A DNA stretch of 64,000 nucleotides. It comes from Costus lasius. Its lineage: Eukaryota; Streptophyta; Magnoliopsida; Zingiberales; Costaceae. Positions 1 through 9,947 of the stretch are shown here, in pieces. Numbering within the stretch: position 1 is the stretch's first letter; every line of letters starts with the position of its first letter. The notes beneath the pieces are model-generated. The model was not told the DNA's origin. It worked only from the letters and a program-made list of their open reading frames with translations, and did no database searches. The translations under genes were made by a program, and so were the position numbers. The stretch lies in the NCBI GenBank assembly GCA_027563935.2, contig CM050449.1, positions 43,622,507 to 43,686,506 on the forward strand, read 5' to 3'.

Positions 1-1139
1 ATTTGGTCCACTAACCAAATAAACCAAGAAATAAGTCCAGATCAAAATAAACCCAAAGGCTCTCGATCTGACCGTCAATCTCTCAATGCTCCTGATCTGA
101 CTGATCTAGCATTCATTCTCTCGATCGAAGCTTACCGATCTCAAGCCCTAATCAATCAAACATGATCAGACCAGATCTCACTTTCAATCAGAAATTAAAT
201 CCCTTTAAACTGAACCCAAACAATTCAGTCCACACGATCTGACTTAAGTAAGCCATATCATCAAATTGTGCGACCCTGAGGGTTTCCTTTAAATGTCGGT
301 AACGATAACTCGCGTTATCACGATCAGTGAGGGGTATCTAGCAACACATCACTGTCTCCCGATATAAAGGAAAGAGTCTTCCAAGACTACACCCAAAAAT
401 AGCACAAGTGTGAATCAACATCACTAGGCATGCATATTTCCTTTGCCACTGGATGTTCTTATTGGACAAGCCTGTCAAGCCTGTAACTCCAATATGATAA
501 GCATGATTAGATCAGATGAACATAGTCATCTGGGTATGGCCATACACTTTCTCAATCATCTCATCCGGGGGGGCCCCTTTAGAACATCACACTCCTTAAA
601 CAAGGAGACGGCAATCCTATGTCTATCACTAGTGCCATAACCTGATTCAAGTTCACCATCCAAGATAGTCTATAATCATTGTGTTTCAAATGATATTGAA
701 CTATCTCAAAACAATGACAATCATCATTTAGAAAACACAAGTGATCTCAAGTCAAAGGAAATGTGCCACTTGTCTCACTCAAGGAATATTCACATTGTGA
801 CAAACAATTGAACATCCTAGTAGGGTCTGTCCAGTACATCCAATGTACCCATGAGTCTACACCTTATTCCATGCTCGAAGCATCCTATAAGATTAGAACA
901 CATATTAGTCTCAATCATATCAAGGCTGTCTCATGTTCACCAAGATATCTCGACTAAGGACTTACAGCACGTCAGCCTAGCTGAACAGCTTTGAGACATT
1001 ATTCAGAAGAACATATATTGCAGCAAACAATGTAAACAACTGAATAATAACCATGCCTTTATAAACATAACAGTTTATTACATGATACAAATACATTCCC
1101 ACAGGCCTCAAACATTAGCCTTAAGGGCATACCCCAACA
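1..1139 (-). mobile_element. Copia family A LTR (A4), cut by window edge
   Basis: This is the start-proximal two thirds of a family A LTR read on the minus strand. Its right end (GGGCATACCCCAACA on the plus strand) is the inverted TGTTGGGG start seen in A1, A2 and A3. It aligns along its length with 30060-31207 and 37450-38603. The other end lies outside the window, so a full element and a solo LTR cannot be told apart. The expected 5-bp target duplication on the right would be AATCG at 1140-1144. Confidence 0.9.
304..319. promoter_or_regulatory. Conserved LTR palindrome GATAAC-N4-GTTATC
   Basis: A 6-bp inverted repeat with a 4-base loop is kept in all six family A LTRs in the window: 304-319, 15402-15417, 22818-22833, 30372-30387, 37768-37783 and 58148-58163. 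The loop is TTAC/GTAA in five copies and TCGC in this one, while both arms are unchanged. It lies about 320 bp downstream of a conserved stretch near the LTR centre. A protein-binding site or an RNA hairpin are both possible; the role is inferred only from conservation. Confidence 0.45.
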
Positions 1140-1769
1140 AATCGGGCTTCGAGTTGACCGGGAAAATCGCGAGCTGGGTTATAATTACAACCGTAATGGT
1201 ATTTACGACCGTGCCATAATCTGGACAGTGAGTCCTCGGTTTAAAATTCTTTTGGAATTACGGTACTGTAAAGTTCCTTACGGTAGTGCCGTAATGTCAA
1301 TAATTTTTCTAGTTGAAAATCGGATCGACTTACGGTACCGTAAAGTTCTTTACGGTGGTACCGTAAACTCCATCGTTTCTCTGATAAAAAATGTCCCGAA
1401 ATACGGCACCGTAAAGATGTTTACGGTAGTGCCGTAATCACATGAAATTCTCTGTCCAGAAAACCTCCAAATTACGATACCGTAAAGCATATATTGATTG
1501 TGCCGTAATTTTCTCTAAAGCTCCAAATCTTCTGAAATTTGACATGTGATCTTCTTTTGATGTTGTGAGTTTGATTATGCACTTGGATTGCTCAAAATCG
1601 ACTGGAAAATATACCTTTTTGCCTGAAAATCATCAAAAATAGAAAATAGTGTAGATTCCGCAGATATTGATAAAATATGGCATAAAAACAAGCAAAGTCT
1701 ATGAATATGACACATAAATATCAATAAAATGGCATAGAAATCACGATGAATTTCGGTGTCATCCGCACC
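1140..1769. other. Non-coding remnant, possibly family D LTR
   Basis: No gene is visible. The stretch lies between the A4 LTR and the decayed leader of the minus-strand B element. Its GTGCCGTAAT/ATTACGG motifs and a CCAAATTACG match recall 47720-47820 in the D2 LTR, and the B LTR that begins here re-enters D-type sequence at 24437. It may therefore be the far part of the D1 LTR. That assignment is weak, because the match is motif-level only. Confidence 0.35.
1184..1509. repeat. Five-unit tandem array, about 71-bp period
   Basis: Five conserved cores of about 39 bp start at 1184, 1257, 1328, 1400 and 1471, giving spacings of 73, 71, 72 and 71 bp. Each core has a left arm like TTACGGTACCGTAAAG and a right arm like TTTACGGTAGTGCCGTAAT, so each carries inverted TTACGG/CCGTAA pairs. 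The spacers between cores are not conserved. No coding potential follows the period. Confidence 0.8.
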
Positions 1770-2435
1770 CCCCCCCCATGCAAGGAATTTGATGCACCAC
1801 CAAGCAAGGACGCTTGTTGCGCCACCATGCAAGGTGTGCAACCAACCATGCATGCGCCAAAGCTCCATGTACATGTGCCCCTAATCTTCTTCTTGAGATT
1901 ACAAAACAAAAAGAAAAAGAGAGTGGTACATAGGCCACACAAGGATACATCACAGGCATGTAAAGGGACTTGACTAATGTTCACAACATCATGCACAAAC
2001 AAGGTACTTACTCATGCAATTTTATATGCTCATGAAAAACCTAAAATCTAAAATTTTAGTTTCTCATAAAACATCTCTTTCTTCCTCATCATCTTATTAC
2101 AGATCTTTTGATTATTTGAGATTATGTTTCATGATGATTTTATAGATCCTATCAGCTGGCAATTTTGTCATATCAAGAGACCCGGCTAGTCCGAAGACAC
2201 AATGTCCATCCAGTTGACAAAACTACGTGTGCTTTTTATCTTAAATCAATAAGGACAAATAATCATTCAAAAATCTAAAAGAAATTGAATAGAGGATAGG
2301 AACCAAAGACCTACAATTTTCCCACTTAGAAAAACCATGAGCATGCAAGTGTAATTTTTTGAAAAACTACATGGCATGTGAGCATAGAAAAGCATGATAA
2401 CATCGTTCAAGGCTCGCAAGTCGCTATGATACCAC
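1770..2435 (-). mobile_element. Leader of minus-strand copia B element, truncated
   Basis: Read on the minus strand this matches the untranslated leader of B1 (9948-10462) and B3 (54743 onward). It includes the AAAATTGCCAGCTGA stretch and the segment before AAGAAGATTAGGGG. The primer-binding site is TGGTATCATAGC at 2423-2434 (minus), next to the LTR end at 2436. The element stops near 1770 at a run of ten C residues, with no gag or second LTR beyond, so it has lost its 3' part. Confidence 0.75.
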
Positions 2436-2764
2436 TGTTGGGAAACCCCGGGGATATTTTATAAATTTTTCATCAAACAATACAATTGCATAGCTGAAGA
2501 ATATCCCCAAACATAGGCCGGTGTCAAAAACCCAGTGAAGATCGTCTTGCGAGGGGGGGGCGACACGATGAGATAGAAAGTACCTAGAGCAAGAGGTGGT
2601 CGATGTCAATGTAGGTGCCCAAGCGTGCGCCCTCTGCAGCCTCACACACACGGATGCCTCGGGCTCTTTTCCTCCTTGCCTGGTGCTAGCCTCGGGAAGA
2701 AAATCCAAGCGTTAGGGAGATATCCAATTCACTTGCGCCAACCTTGGAGGTAGGATGCGCCAAG
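2436..2764 (-). mobile_element. Minus-strand copia B LTR, 3' piece
   Basis: This is the last roughly 330 bp of a B LTR in inverse orientation. It starts at TGTTGGGAAACCCCGGGG (the complement of the LTR end CCCCGGGGTTTCCCAACA) and includes the inverted CCGAGGCTAGCACC segment. A plus-strand B LTR begins at 2765. The missing 5' part of a minus-strand B LTR appears at 12135-12759 and 23747-24436, so the three pieces are probably one LTR split by later insertions, with about 300 bp lost at the B1 junction. Confidence 0.75.
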
Positions 2765-4486
2765 TGTTGGTGTATATGCCCCAGGAACTAGTTTTGGTCC
2801 ATCTTTGTACTACTTGACATTGATACTCTTATATCATTCTGCCATTGTCGTTATCTATGTTTGTCTACATCTGTGATTATGTACTTATATAGTAATGTCC
2901 CTAGAGATAGATTGGATCTATGCTCAAATAGTTGTCCCAGTCGATGTACCTGAGTGGATATGGGACAGCTCTAGTACTTGTGAGACTGGTATATGGGCTG
3001 GTTAGGCACAAGGTACTAACGCGGACACATGGGTATATCCGTGGTGGATATACTGGATAGACCCGCTGTGAGGCAATGACTTGGTGTCAAGTTATCCTCA
3101 CAAGTGACAGGAGATGCATTGATCCCTTGACATGAGGTCATTGACCATTCTATATGGTTAGGGATATGCTTTGATACAACCTAACACCTCGCCGTAGTTA
3201 GGAGGTAATAACGGTTGTCATTGAGCATGTCACGACCCATATAAGATGGTCAATGCATAGATAGAGGATTTGCCCCTTCTTGAAGGAAGCTTGATATCCA
3301 TGGAGCTCCTCTATGGTTCTGTGACTGAAAGTGTATGGTCATACCCAGGTGAGAACCTGATTTAGTCATAGCCATGAGATTGGATGAAAATAAGTGGTGA
3401 CACACTTGTCCAATCGGATGTCAGTTCGGCAAAGAGACTGTATTGCATCTGTACCTAGTTGCGATGATGGAGATGTCAATGTTGATATCCATTCCAATGA
3501 CTTGGGTAGCAGCGATGCACTTCTAGGTGCCATTCACTACTTGTGGTGACCTTAGGTCACCACTGCCAACGTCAGAGGAACCTATAGGGTCGCACACCAT
3601 GATACTCGAGTACTCGTATTGATCGGGAAGCCTTATGATCAAGTTATTGGATAGCTTGAATCTAATTGGGAGATTTTATAAGCGCCAATGGGCCTAATGA
3701 GATGGAAGAATGTTATTGGAGCCAAACTTTATTTTTGGCAGGTTGACCCGAAATTGACCATGGTTGGTCACATTTGGATTAGGGTTTCATTGGATTAGAT
3801 CCAATTGCTTATTCAACCCATGTAATGAAGTTTGGGCTAGCTCATTATTCAATGAGGCCCAATAACAAGTTGTCATGAAGAGACAATGGGCTAAAAGGGT
3901 ATAATGGAGAGAAGTCTCCTCCCATTGGCGCCTAAGGGCATAGTGGGGAGGAGTGGGCGCATGTTGCTTCATTAGGAAGGATATGGCGCCTCCCCCTTCA
4001 TGCTTAGATGGAAACCTTGTCTCAATTGCAATGGTTGAGGTATCTAAGGCATGATAGACTTATATAGTAAGTCTTGGGTGATTGCATGGTGTCTATGGAA
4101 AAGTCTTGGAGACTTTCCAAAGCCATAAACCCTAATTGCCACCTCACCCTAACACTAGCTGCCCCTCTTGCTTGGATTTGCGCCCACCCCTTATTGTCTT
4201 GCCGCCTCCTTGTTCTATATATGCGGCCACGCATGCGTGAAGTTATGTATGCATTCATTCAAGAGGCGTGAGCACATCAAAGGGGCGAGAGCAAAGGGAA
4301 CCTTAGCGCAATCTTCTTCCATCACCATTGCCGCAAGTCTTCTACCTCTTCTCCTTCTTCTCTTGGTGCAAAGAGAGCTTGAGGTTGGCGGTATCATCTC
4401 CCTTCTTCTTCTTCATTGGCGCACAAACCTTGGAGGTTGCGCAAGTCTTGAAGAAAGAGAACAAAGGCTAGGATCTTCTTCCCGAG
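2765..4486 (+). mobile_element. Copia B1 5' LTR, left part
   Basis: Starts TGTTGGTGTATATGCC and follows the B LTR consensus seen at 12760 and 52827. The LTR is interrupted at 4487 by element C and resumes at 9680. A TATA-like CTATATATG is present near 4210. The last 5 bases before C, CCGAG (4482-4486), form the left copy of C's target duplication. Confidence 0.85.
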
Positions 4487-4969
4487 TAATGTAGGGACAT
4501 CTCCAAGGATTTAATTATGCTTAATGTTATTTTGGAAACTTGTTGCATTTTGATATTTTGGGATTGTATGTTGCAACATTACTTTAATTTCTGCACTTGT
4601 GGTTGATGTTGTAGTTAGGATTAGCCTAGAATTTATTTTCCAAGTATTTATTTTTATTTTGTAGTGAATGCATTAGGTTGTTACTTAGCCTAGGGTGTAT
4701 GCACCTATAATGCACTTACAAGGCACCCTTGATCCCTCAACAACCAGCGCTCAAGGACAAAATCAACATCAAAGTCAAAGTCAACCATTTCATCAAGGCA
4801 AGTTAACATCAAGTCAACCGTCACAGCTTCAAGCCCCAGCCAACACTCATCCACACTCTTAAGAGCGCCAGCCCACTTCCAAGTAGGCGCCAAAGGCTGA
4901 TCCACAAGCAAGATCCAAAAGCCCACTTCACCACGTCAAATGCAAGTCAACATCCACCCACTTCACCAA
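4487..4969 (+). repeat. Element C 5' LTR, truncated
   Basis: The 483 bp match the start of the 3' LTR (8294 onward) with scattered substitutions. For example GGGATTGTATG stands for GGGACTGTATG, and CAAGTATTT for CAAGTCTTT. The match ends abruptly at CACCAA (4969), where the 3' LTR continues for about 870 bp more. The 5' LTR therefore has a large internal deletion or was rebuilt. The 3' LTR also carries an extra tandem copy of TGTATGCACCTGTAATGCAC. Confidence 0.7.
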
Positions 4970-5985
4970 CCGAAGTATTTTTTTTCTGATCCTGCTCACC
5001 TCTCTGACTATTGCCGCGTCTTGGCCTTGTTTCTGCCTGTTCTTATTGCCCAATTTACTCTGTGAACAAAACGCTGATCTCGTGGCTGGAATCTGCTCTG
5101 AAGTTGTTCGTTAAAAAAACCAGTCACTGTAGCTTACTGAATTTCTAAAAATCTGATTTCTGAATTCGTTTTCTTGCCTGCTGCCGATTACATCTGGTTC
5201 TACGTTCTGATTCCATAAACCCATACACACCGCTGTGTTAACACCTCTTTGTTGCAATTTTGCTTGCTCTACTCGCTGATTGCTATGTCTAAATACTTGC
5301 ACATTTCTGTACACCTTCACATTGCTGAACATTGCTGCTACCACTTGTTCTTACTGCATCTTATAATTTCTGTGTGCTACAATTTGCTATCTCTATGTGT
5401 TGTACTCTGGGTTTACTCCCTTTAACCTTGGTATTAACTTGCTATGCACCCCTCGGCTTCCTTTACTGCTAACAACATTGTTGCTGCATATTCATACTCA
5501 CCTAGTCACTATTGCTATAGACGGAATTCATAAGGCTGAAATTGATCTTATACCTGAACACCTCTCCTATTGCCTGATAATAGTAGTTCTGGAATTAGTA
5601 TTACTACTGCCATTTAGTATTAAGTTGTAGCTGAATATCTGTGCACTTGTAAAGTCTGTATCCTGCTGAAAATCCACATTACTATAGCTTACCGCCCCAA
5701 ATACTGATATTACCTGTTTCTGTGAACTGTTGGCTGATATCTTTGTGCCTCAATTACCCATCACAATTCATGATTGTACATTGCATAAAGTCTGAACATT
5801 ACTCTTGCTGGAATTATTGATAAACAAGCTGGGCTTAGTATTTACTGCGTTAAACACTTGCTTACATGTTTATCTTGCTATTGTCTAACCTAATTTCTGC
5901 TGAACAAGTGTGACATTCTATACCTACATTCTCAATTGCTTAAATTTGCATATATAGCTGCTCTATATTTTCAAAATTTTCATGT
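4970..5985 (+). other. Non-coding leader of element C
   Basis: About 1 kb of pyrimidine-rich, AT-rich sequence between the broken 5' LTR and the first frame. No primer-binding site next to an LTR end is left, because the LTR end is deleted. I see no structured repeat and no credible coding frame. Confidence 0.5.
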
Positions 5986-6579
5986 ATGGCTGCTAGTTTC
6001 ACTCAGGAACAAACAAACATTATCTTTGATACACTCCAAACCATGGACCAAGATCTAAAAAGGAACATTAGGATTCTAGAAGAGCTTCACATGGATGAAC
6101 TTCCAACCTATAGAATCACCCTTAGGTCTGATTACTTTCACACTTATACTAAAATTGATGATAGGGTTTGTAAGATTTCCATTGATGAACGCATAGGGTT
6201 CAACTTTATAACTCCCCTAGCAATTAATAAGTTCAAGTTGGCCACCGGACCTAACCCACACCCATATACCATTACTTGGGAAGATGGAACCCGAATCTTA
6301 GTGGAACTTAGCTGCCTTGTGCCTATCAAGTTTTCCACCTATGAACAAGAGATTTGGTGTGATGTCCTGCCTTTAAAGGGTACTTATCCTGTCCACCTAA
6401 GTCAGCCTTGGTTAGATGCTTGTGATGGATATTATCATAAAGGAAAAGATAGCTATATCGTGTGGTACTATAAGTCACAGCTAAACATTTTGAGATACAA
6501 GCCTAGAATCCCCATGGTAGACAATTTCCTTAAAGAAACCATAGAACCTAGTCTACCTAAACCATTCCCCGATAATTAA
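5986..6579 (+). CDS. Protease-like protein of element C lacking the catalytic triad
   Basis: The 197-codon frame starts at ATG 5986 (ATGGCTGCT). Residues 1-45 are polar and probably helical. Residues 51 to about 170 align with the protease region of element E: FHTYTK, then VCKISID (E: MCKVVID), PHPYTITW (E: PTPYNISW), EIWCDV (E: QIWCDV) and LSQPWL (E: LGRPWL). The aspartic protease triad is lost. E has D-G-G-S-S here, while this protein has D67-E68-R69-I-G. A retropepsin fold without catalysis is the likely reading. A single TAA at 6577 separates it from the following frame, which is in phase, so both may be one long protein. What a non-catalytic protease-like domain would do is unknown. Confidence 0.6.
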   Translation: MAASFTQEQTNIIFDTLQTMDQDLKRNIRILEELHMDELPTYRITLRSDYFHTYTKIDDRVCKISIDERIGFNFITPLAINKFKLATGPNPHPYTITWEDGTRILVELSCLVPIKFSTYEQEIWCDVLPLKGTYPVHLSQPWLDACDGYYHKGKDSYIVWYYKSQLNILRYKPRIPMVDNFLKETIEPSLPKPFPDN

Positions 6580-6639
6580 CCCTTAGTTGAGCCTAACGAA
6601 CATATAACTGAAAACCAACAGCCCCCTCTAGGATCCACT

Positions 6640-8256
6640 ATGCTGCCATCAATATTAGAAGACAAATCTGAACCTAGACCTGAACATGAACAGGAAAGTG
6701 AACAAACACCATTCTTAGGGCCTCCCCAGCCCAAACCTGAGTATAAAATTGAGTCCAGTCATGAGAACATTAGTGGGACACAACTTCAAGAACCCTCTAC
6801 CCCTGAGTTTGAAGTGGACACCCTTGTTATTGATCATGTCAAATTTCCCCAACCAAGTAAGACTAGTGGGCTGAGCCATAGGATGACTCCTCTAGGACCT
6901 ATAACATGTCATCGGTATCCACTAAGATCGTCTTTAAGGCCATCTCTTTTAGGGCCTGGACCTGAGTACACACTCTCCCAATCTTTAGAAAATCCTCAAC
7001 CACCTACTAAACCTAACCCAATTAAAGCTCTTGGGAAAATTGTAGAGTATGAGTTAGATCAAGCTGAACTTATATCGCCTCCTACTCAAATTAGCACCGA
7101 GCCCTCTAGTGACATGCCCTTAGAACCTTCACTCTTGGAATTAAAATCTGATCCTCAATTGACAACACCCTTAGCTCTATCCCAACCCGGCTCTAAGCTT
7201 GAGGAGATTGAGAAGACTACACTGTTGGCATTAGCAGTTATTGGTAAGGATCCTCACATTCTAAACCAAAAGGCAGCCATAGAAATTCATGAGGAAGCGT
7301 TTGATCCAATAGTGGTCCTAGCACCATATCTTGATCCATTCTTACACATACCACCTCTTGCCATAAGCCCATTCCTAGGTGACTTCCTTACTAGAGCTAG
7401 AGGCTACCCTCTAAACCCCATACCCCTTAGCCAAATTGGACTTTTGACTTCATGTTCACCCTTAGAAAGTCCCCAGTTCACCCACCCTCCTACTCGCCCG
7501 AATGTGTCAGCCCATGATTTAATAAGCTCCTTGAAAATCACCATCATAGATTGGACTTCACCCCATCCTAAGATAGCGTCTCTTTTAGGGAATAAAACTA
7601 AGAAACAATTACATGACACCTCTCAATGCTTAAACCGCTACCAAGATGATTTAAAATTTGAACCTTGCTTTGACAATACCATGACTATGCACATGCTACA
7701 AATGAAATCATCTCTTGCATTAAATGAAAAGCTGCGTGGTAAGGACTTTCATAATGCTGAATGTGGTTTAATTATTCCTAATGGCCATGAGTATACATTG
7801 GCACCATACCATGATAGGCTTATGACTCCATATTCTCTTAGAAATTTTCATGATACTAGCATTGTTTACTTTAGTATATTGCAACATATTTCAACATTGC
7901 TAAACAAGGATCCTTACATTGATTTCATCATAAATTTGGACTTATCTCATTCATTCAATGCCTATCTATCTAATTTCACATTTGTTTATCATGTTTTCAA
8001 GTCATACATTGCCAATACATGTAAGAGGACAAATACTGCGAAATACTTGTGTTTTACATGCAGGCATAAGGTAGCTACAAAACCTGATGATAATATGCAC
8101 ACATTGGGAAGACCACCGAAACCACGATGGAGCTTCCACCTTAATTCTCCGGAGGAGAATTCTGCAGCCCCCCGGAAAATTGATGTAGGACCGGGAACCG
8201 GGATGACCTCCACACCCTTGGTTTACCACCGGAGCAACCACAAGCTTCAATTTTAA
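6640..8256 (+). CDS. Proline-rich protein of element C, unknown function
   Basis: The 538-codon open frame starts at ATG 6640 and is in phase with the frame ending at 6579; the 60 bases between them contain no other stop. Residues 1 to about 290 are rich in Pro, Glu and Ser (for example GPPQPKPEYKIE). Residues about 300-480 are less biased and include PYSLRNFHDTSIVYF and a CFTCRHK stretch with two cysteines. Near the end, LNSPEENSAAPRKIDVG matches the tail of element E's pol (DNSPEENPFNPGRADG), which sits next to the E LTR. I recognise no enzyme domain. An open frame this long in a decayed region suggests recent insertion or past selection. It could be a remodelled gag/pol remnant or captured sequence. 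Confidence 0.55.
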   Translation: MLPSILEDKSEPRPEHEQESEQTPFLGPPQPKPEYKIESSHENISGTQLQEPSTPEFEVDTLVIDHVKFPQPSKTSGLSHRMTPLGPITCHRYPLRSSLRPSLLGPGPEYTLSQSLENPQPPTKPNPIKALGKIVEYELDQAELISPPTQISTEPSSDMPLEPSLLELKSDPQLTTPLALSQPGSKLEEIEKTTLLALAVIGKDPHILNQKAAIEIHEEAFDPIVVLAPYLDPFLHIPPLAISPFLGDFLTRARGYPLNPIPLSQIGLLTSCSPLESPQFTHPPTRPNVSAHDLISSLKITIIDWTSPHPKIASLLGNKTKKQLHDTSQCLNRYQDDLKFEPCFDNTMTMHMLQMKSSLALNEKLRGKDFHNAECGLIIPNGHEYTLAPYHDRLMTPYSLRNFHDTSIVYFSILQHISTLLNKDPYIDFIINLDLSHSFNAYLSNFTFVYHVFKSYIANTCKRTNTAKYLCFTCRHKVATKPDDNMHTLGRPPKPRWSFHLNSPEENSAAPRKIDVGPGTGMTSTPLVYHRSNHKLQF

Positions 8257-8293
8257 ATTCTCCGGAGGAGAATTCTTCACCCCCAAAGATAGC
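8142..8293 (+). repeat. Duplicated AATTCTCCGGAGGAGAATTC block before the C 3' LTR
   Basis: The block AATTCTCCGGAGGAGAATTC occurs near 8142 and again near 8258. Each copy is followed by a C-rich stretch and then GATGTAGG. The second copy leads straight into the 3' LTR at 8294. Both copies encode NSPEENS in phase if read as protein. The same nucleotides, in minus orientation, lie next to the E LTR near 27975-27995. The block probably marks the ancestral pol end and polypurine-tract region, duplicated in C. Confidence 0.6.
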
Positions 8294-9679
8294 TGATGTA
8301 GGGACATCTCCAAGGATTTAATTATGCTTAATGTTATTTTGGAAACTTGTTGCATTCTGATATTTTGGGACTGTATGTTGCAACATTACTTTAATTTCCG
8401 CACTTGTGGTTGATGTTGTAGTTAAGATTAGCCTAGGATTTATTTTCCAAGTCTTTATTTTTATTTGTAGTGAATGTATTAGGTTGTTACTTAGCCTAGG
8501 GTGTATGCACCTGTAATGCACTTACAAGGGTGTATGCACCTGTAATGCACTTACAAGACACCCTTGATCCCTCAACAACCTTTTCTCGAGGTCAAAATCA
8601 ACATCAGAGTCAAAGTCAACCATTTCATCAAGCCAAGTTAACATCAAGTCAACTGTCACAGCTTCAAGCCCCAGCCAACGCTCATCCACACTCTCAATAG
8701 CGCCAGCCCACTTCCAAGTATGCGCCAAAGGCTGATCCACAAGCAAGATCCAAAAGCCCACTTCACCACGTCAAATGCAAGTCAACATCCACCCACCTCA
8801 CCAAGATCAATTCCAAAAATCCACCACATCATCAAAGTCAAGTCAAGGGACGCATGCAGGAATTTAAAAACCTTCTCAGCCGAAGCTTCAAAGCATGGCA
8901 CCTCTTCACAACTCCCCAACATGCGCATGCATCTTCAGCCATAACTCCAGCACACCACCGCCCTTCTTAACCAATGACAAAGCTTAATATCAAAACACAT
9001 CCTAGCCATCCAAGTTCAAACCGTGAGCAAAATACCAATGGATGACTTGAGAGTATTTTGTAACGTTGAGGATTAGGGGTTTAAAGCACTTGTAATTGTC
9101 CACACTGCACTAAGTCAATTTGCTTTGGAAAACTTGTGTTTGCATGATTTGTTTGTGCCGAGAGTGGAGCTTGCTCCTCTTGTGTACCGAGAGTTGAGCT
9201 TGCTCCTCTCTTGTCCTTCTCTTCCCCTTCTCTTCTATCCTCTTTCTCTCCTCTTCTCATCAAGACGTCAATCTTCTCTTCTCTTCAGTTCCTTCACAAC
9301 CGACTACCTTGTCAAGACTTCACTCTTCTCTTCTATGGTTGTAACTTCACCCCACTACCAACCAACTTCACCCCTCCACAAACCCCGTATCACTGTTCCA
9401 TTGGTTTACTGAGTTCACGGTGGTCACCCTGATTAGAGCTGAAGATTCGATGGTGCAACAACAAACTTATTTGGAGAATCTCTTGGCTGCAAATCAACTG
9501 GTAAAGGACCAAGAAGGGGTTCGGCCCCCTTCCTTCAAGGGGGCCTCAGGTGCATTCTCTCCATCCTTAACGCTTAATCGCATGCTTAAACATTCCCATG
9601 CTAGAATTGTTCTTACTGTTAGATTAGAAGAGCCCCATACCTAAGGTAATCTAGGGCATTAGGACTGCATCCTACATCA
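8294..9679 (+). repeat. Element C 3' LTR
   Basis: The 1386-bp LTR runs from TGATGTAGGGACATC to GCATCCTACATCA. It contains a tandem duplication of TGTATGCACCTGTAATGCAC near 8490-8555 and pyrimidine-rich blocks near 9200-9320. A short open stretch (9420-9644) contains RPPSFKG, which recalls gypsy gag, but it lies within the LTR and is not called as a gene. Confidence 0.7.
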
Positions 9680-9947
9680 TCGAGGCTAGCACCGGGCGAG
9701 GAAGAAGAGGACTCAAGGCATCCATGTGTGTGAGACTACAGAGGGCGCACGCTTGGGCGCCTACCTCGACATCGGCCTCGTCTTGCTCCTAAGGTATTTT
9801 TTTATCTCATCGTGTCGACTCCATCGCTTAACGATCTTCACTGGGTTTTTGGGACTGGCCTGTTTCAGGGATATTATTCTGCTGTGAAATGTATTTGTGT
9901 TGATATGACTCTGAAAAATTGTAAAATATCCCCGGGGTTTCCCAATA
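9680..9947 (+). mobile_element. Copia B1 5' LTR, right part
   Basis: Resumes the B LTR at GAGGCTAGCACCGGGCG, after the right copy of C's target duplication (TCGAG). It runs to CCGGGGTTTCCCAATA, where the final CA has become TA. The B1 primer-binding site follows directly. Confidence 0.85.

Larger units (their letters stand above)
4487..9679 (+). mobile_element. Non-autonomous LTR element C inside the B1 LTR
   Basis: A 5.2-kb LTR element. Its ends are TAATGTAGG (from TGATGTAGG) and CCTACATCA, flanked by CCGAG (4482-4486) and TCGAG (9680-9684), a near-perfect 5-bp target duplication in the B LTR. It has a partial 5' LTR, a leader of about 1 kb, two collinear open frames (5986-6579 and 6640-8256) and a 1386-bp 3' LTR. 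No reverse transcriptase, RNase H or integrase motif is present. The first frame resembles a gypsy protease region, and the last codons resemble the end of element E's pol. It probably moves, or moved, with enzymes from another gypsy element. Confidence 0.75.

Noticed and set aside
1184..1509. CRISPR-like regular repeats
   Set aside because: Spacing is regular, but the cores vary, the spacers are about 32 bp of non-unique AT-rich DNA, and this is a plant nuclear region.
1575..2002. Overlapping 93-99 codon antisense frames
   Set aside because: They fall in the non-coding leader of the minus-strand B element and show no protein similarity.
4168..4494. 108-codon frame with a leucine-rich stretch
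   Set aside because: It lies in the B1 LTR and comes from CTT/CTC-rich sequence; it is not kept in other B LTRs.
5986..8256. Pararetrovirus origin for element C
   Set aside because: LTRs, target duplication and homology to a gypsy protease and pol tail indicate a retrotransposon; no movement protein or viral reverse transcriptase is seen.
9420..9644. Short frame with RPPSFKG resembling gypsy gag
   Set aside because: It lies inside the element C 3' LTR, is only 74 codons, and the match is one short motif.
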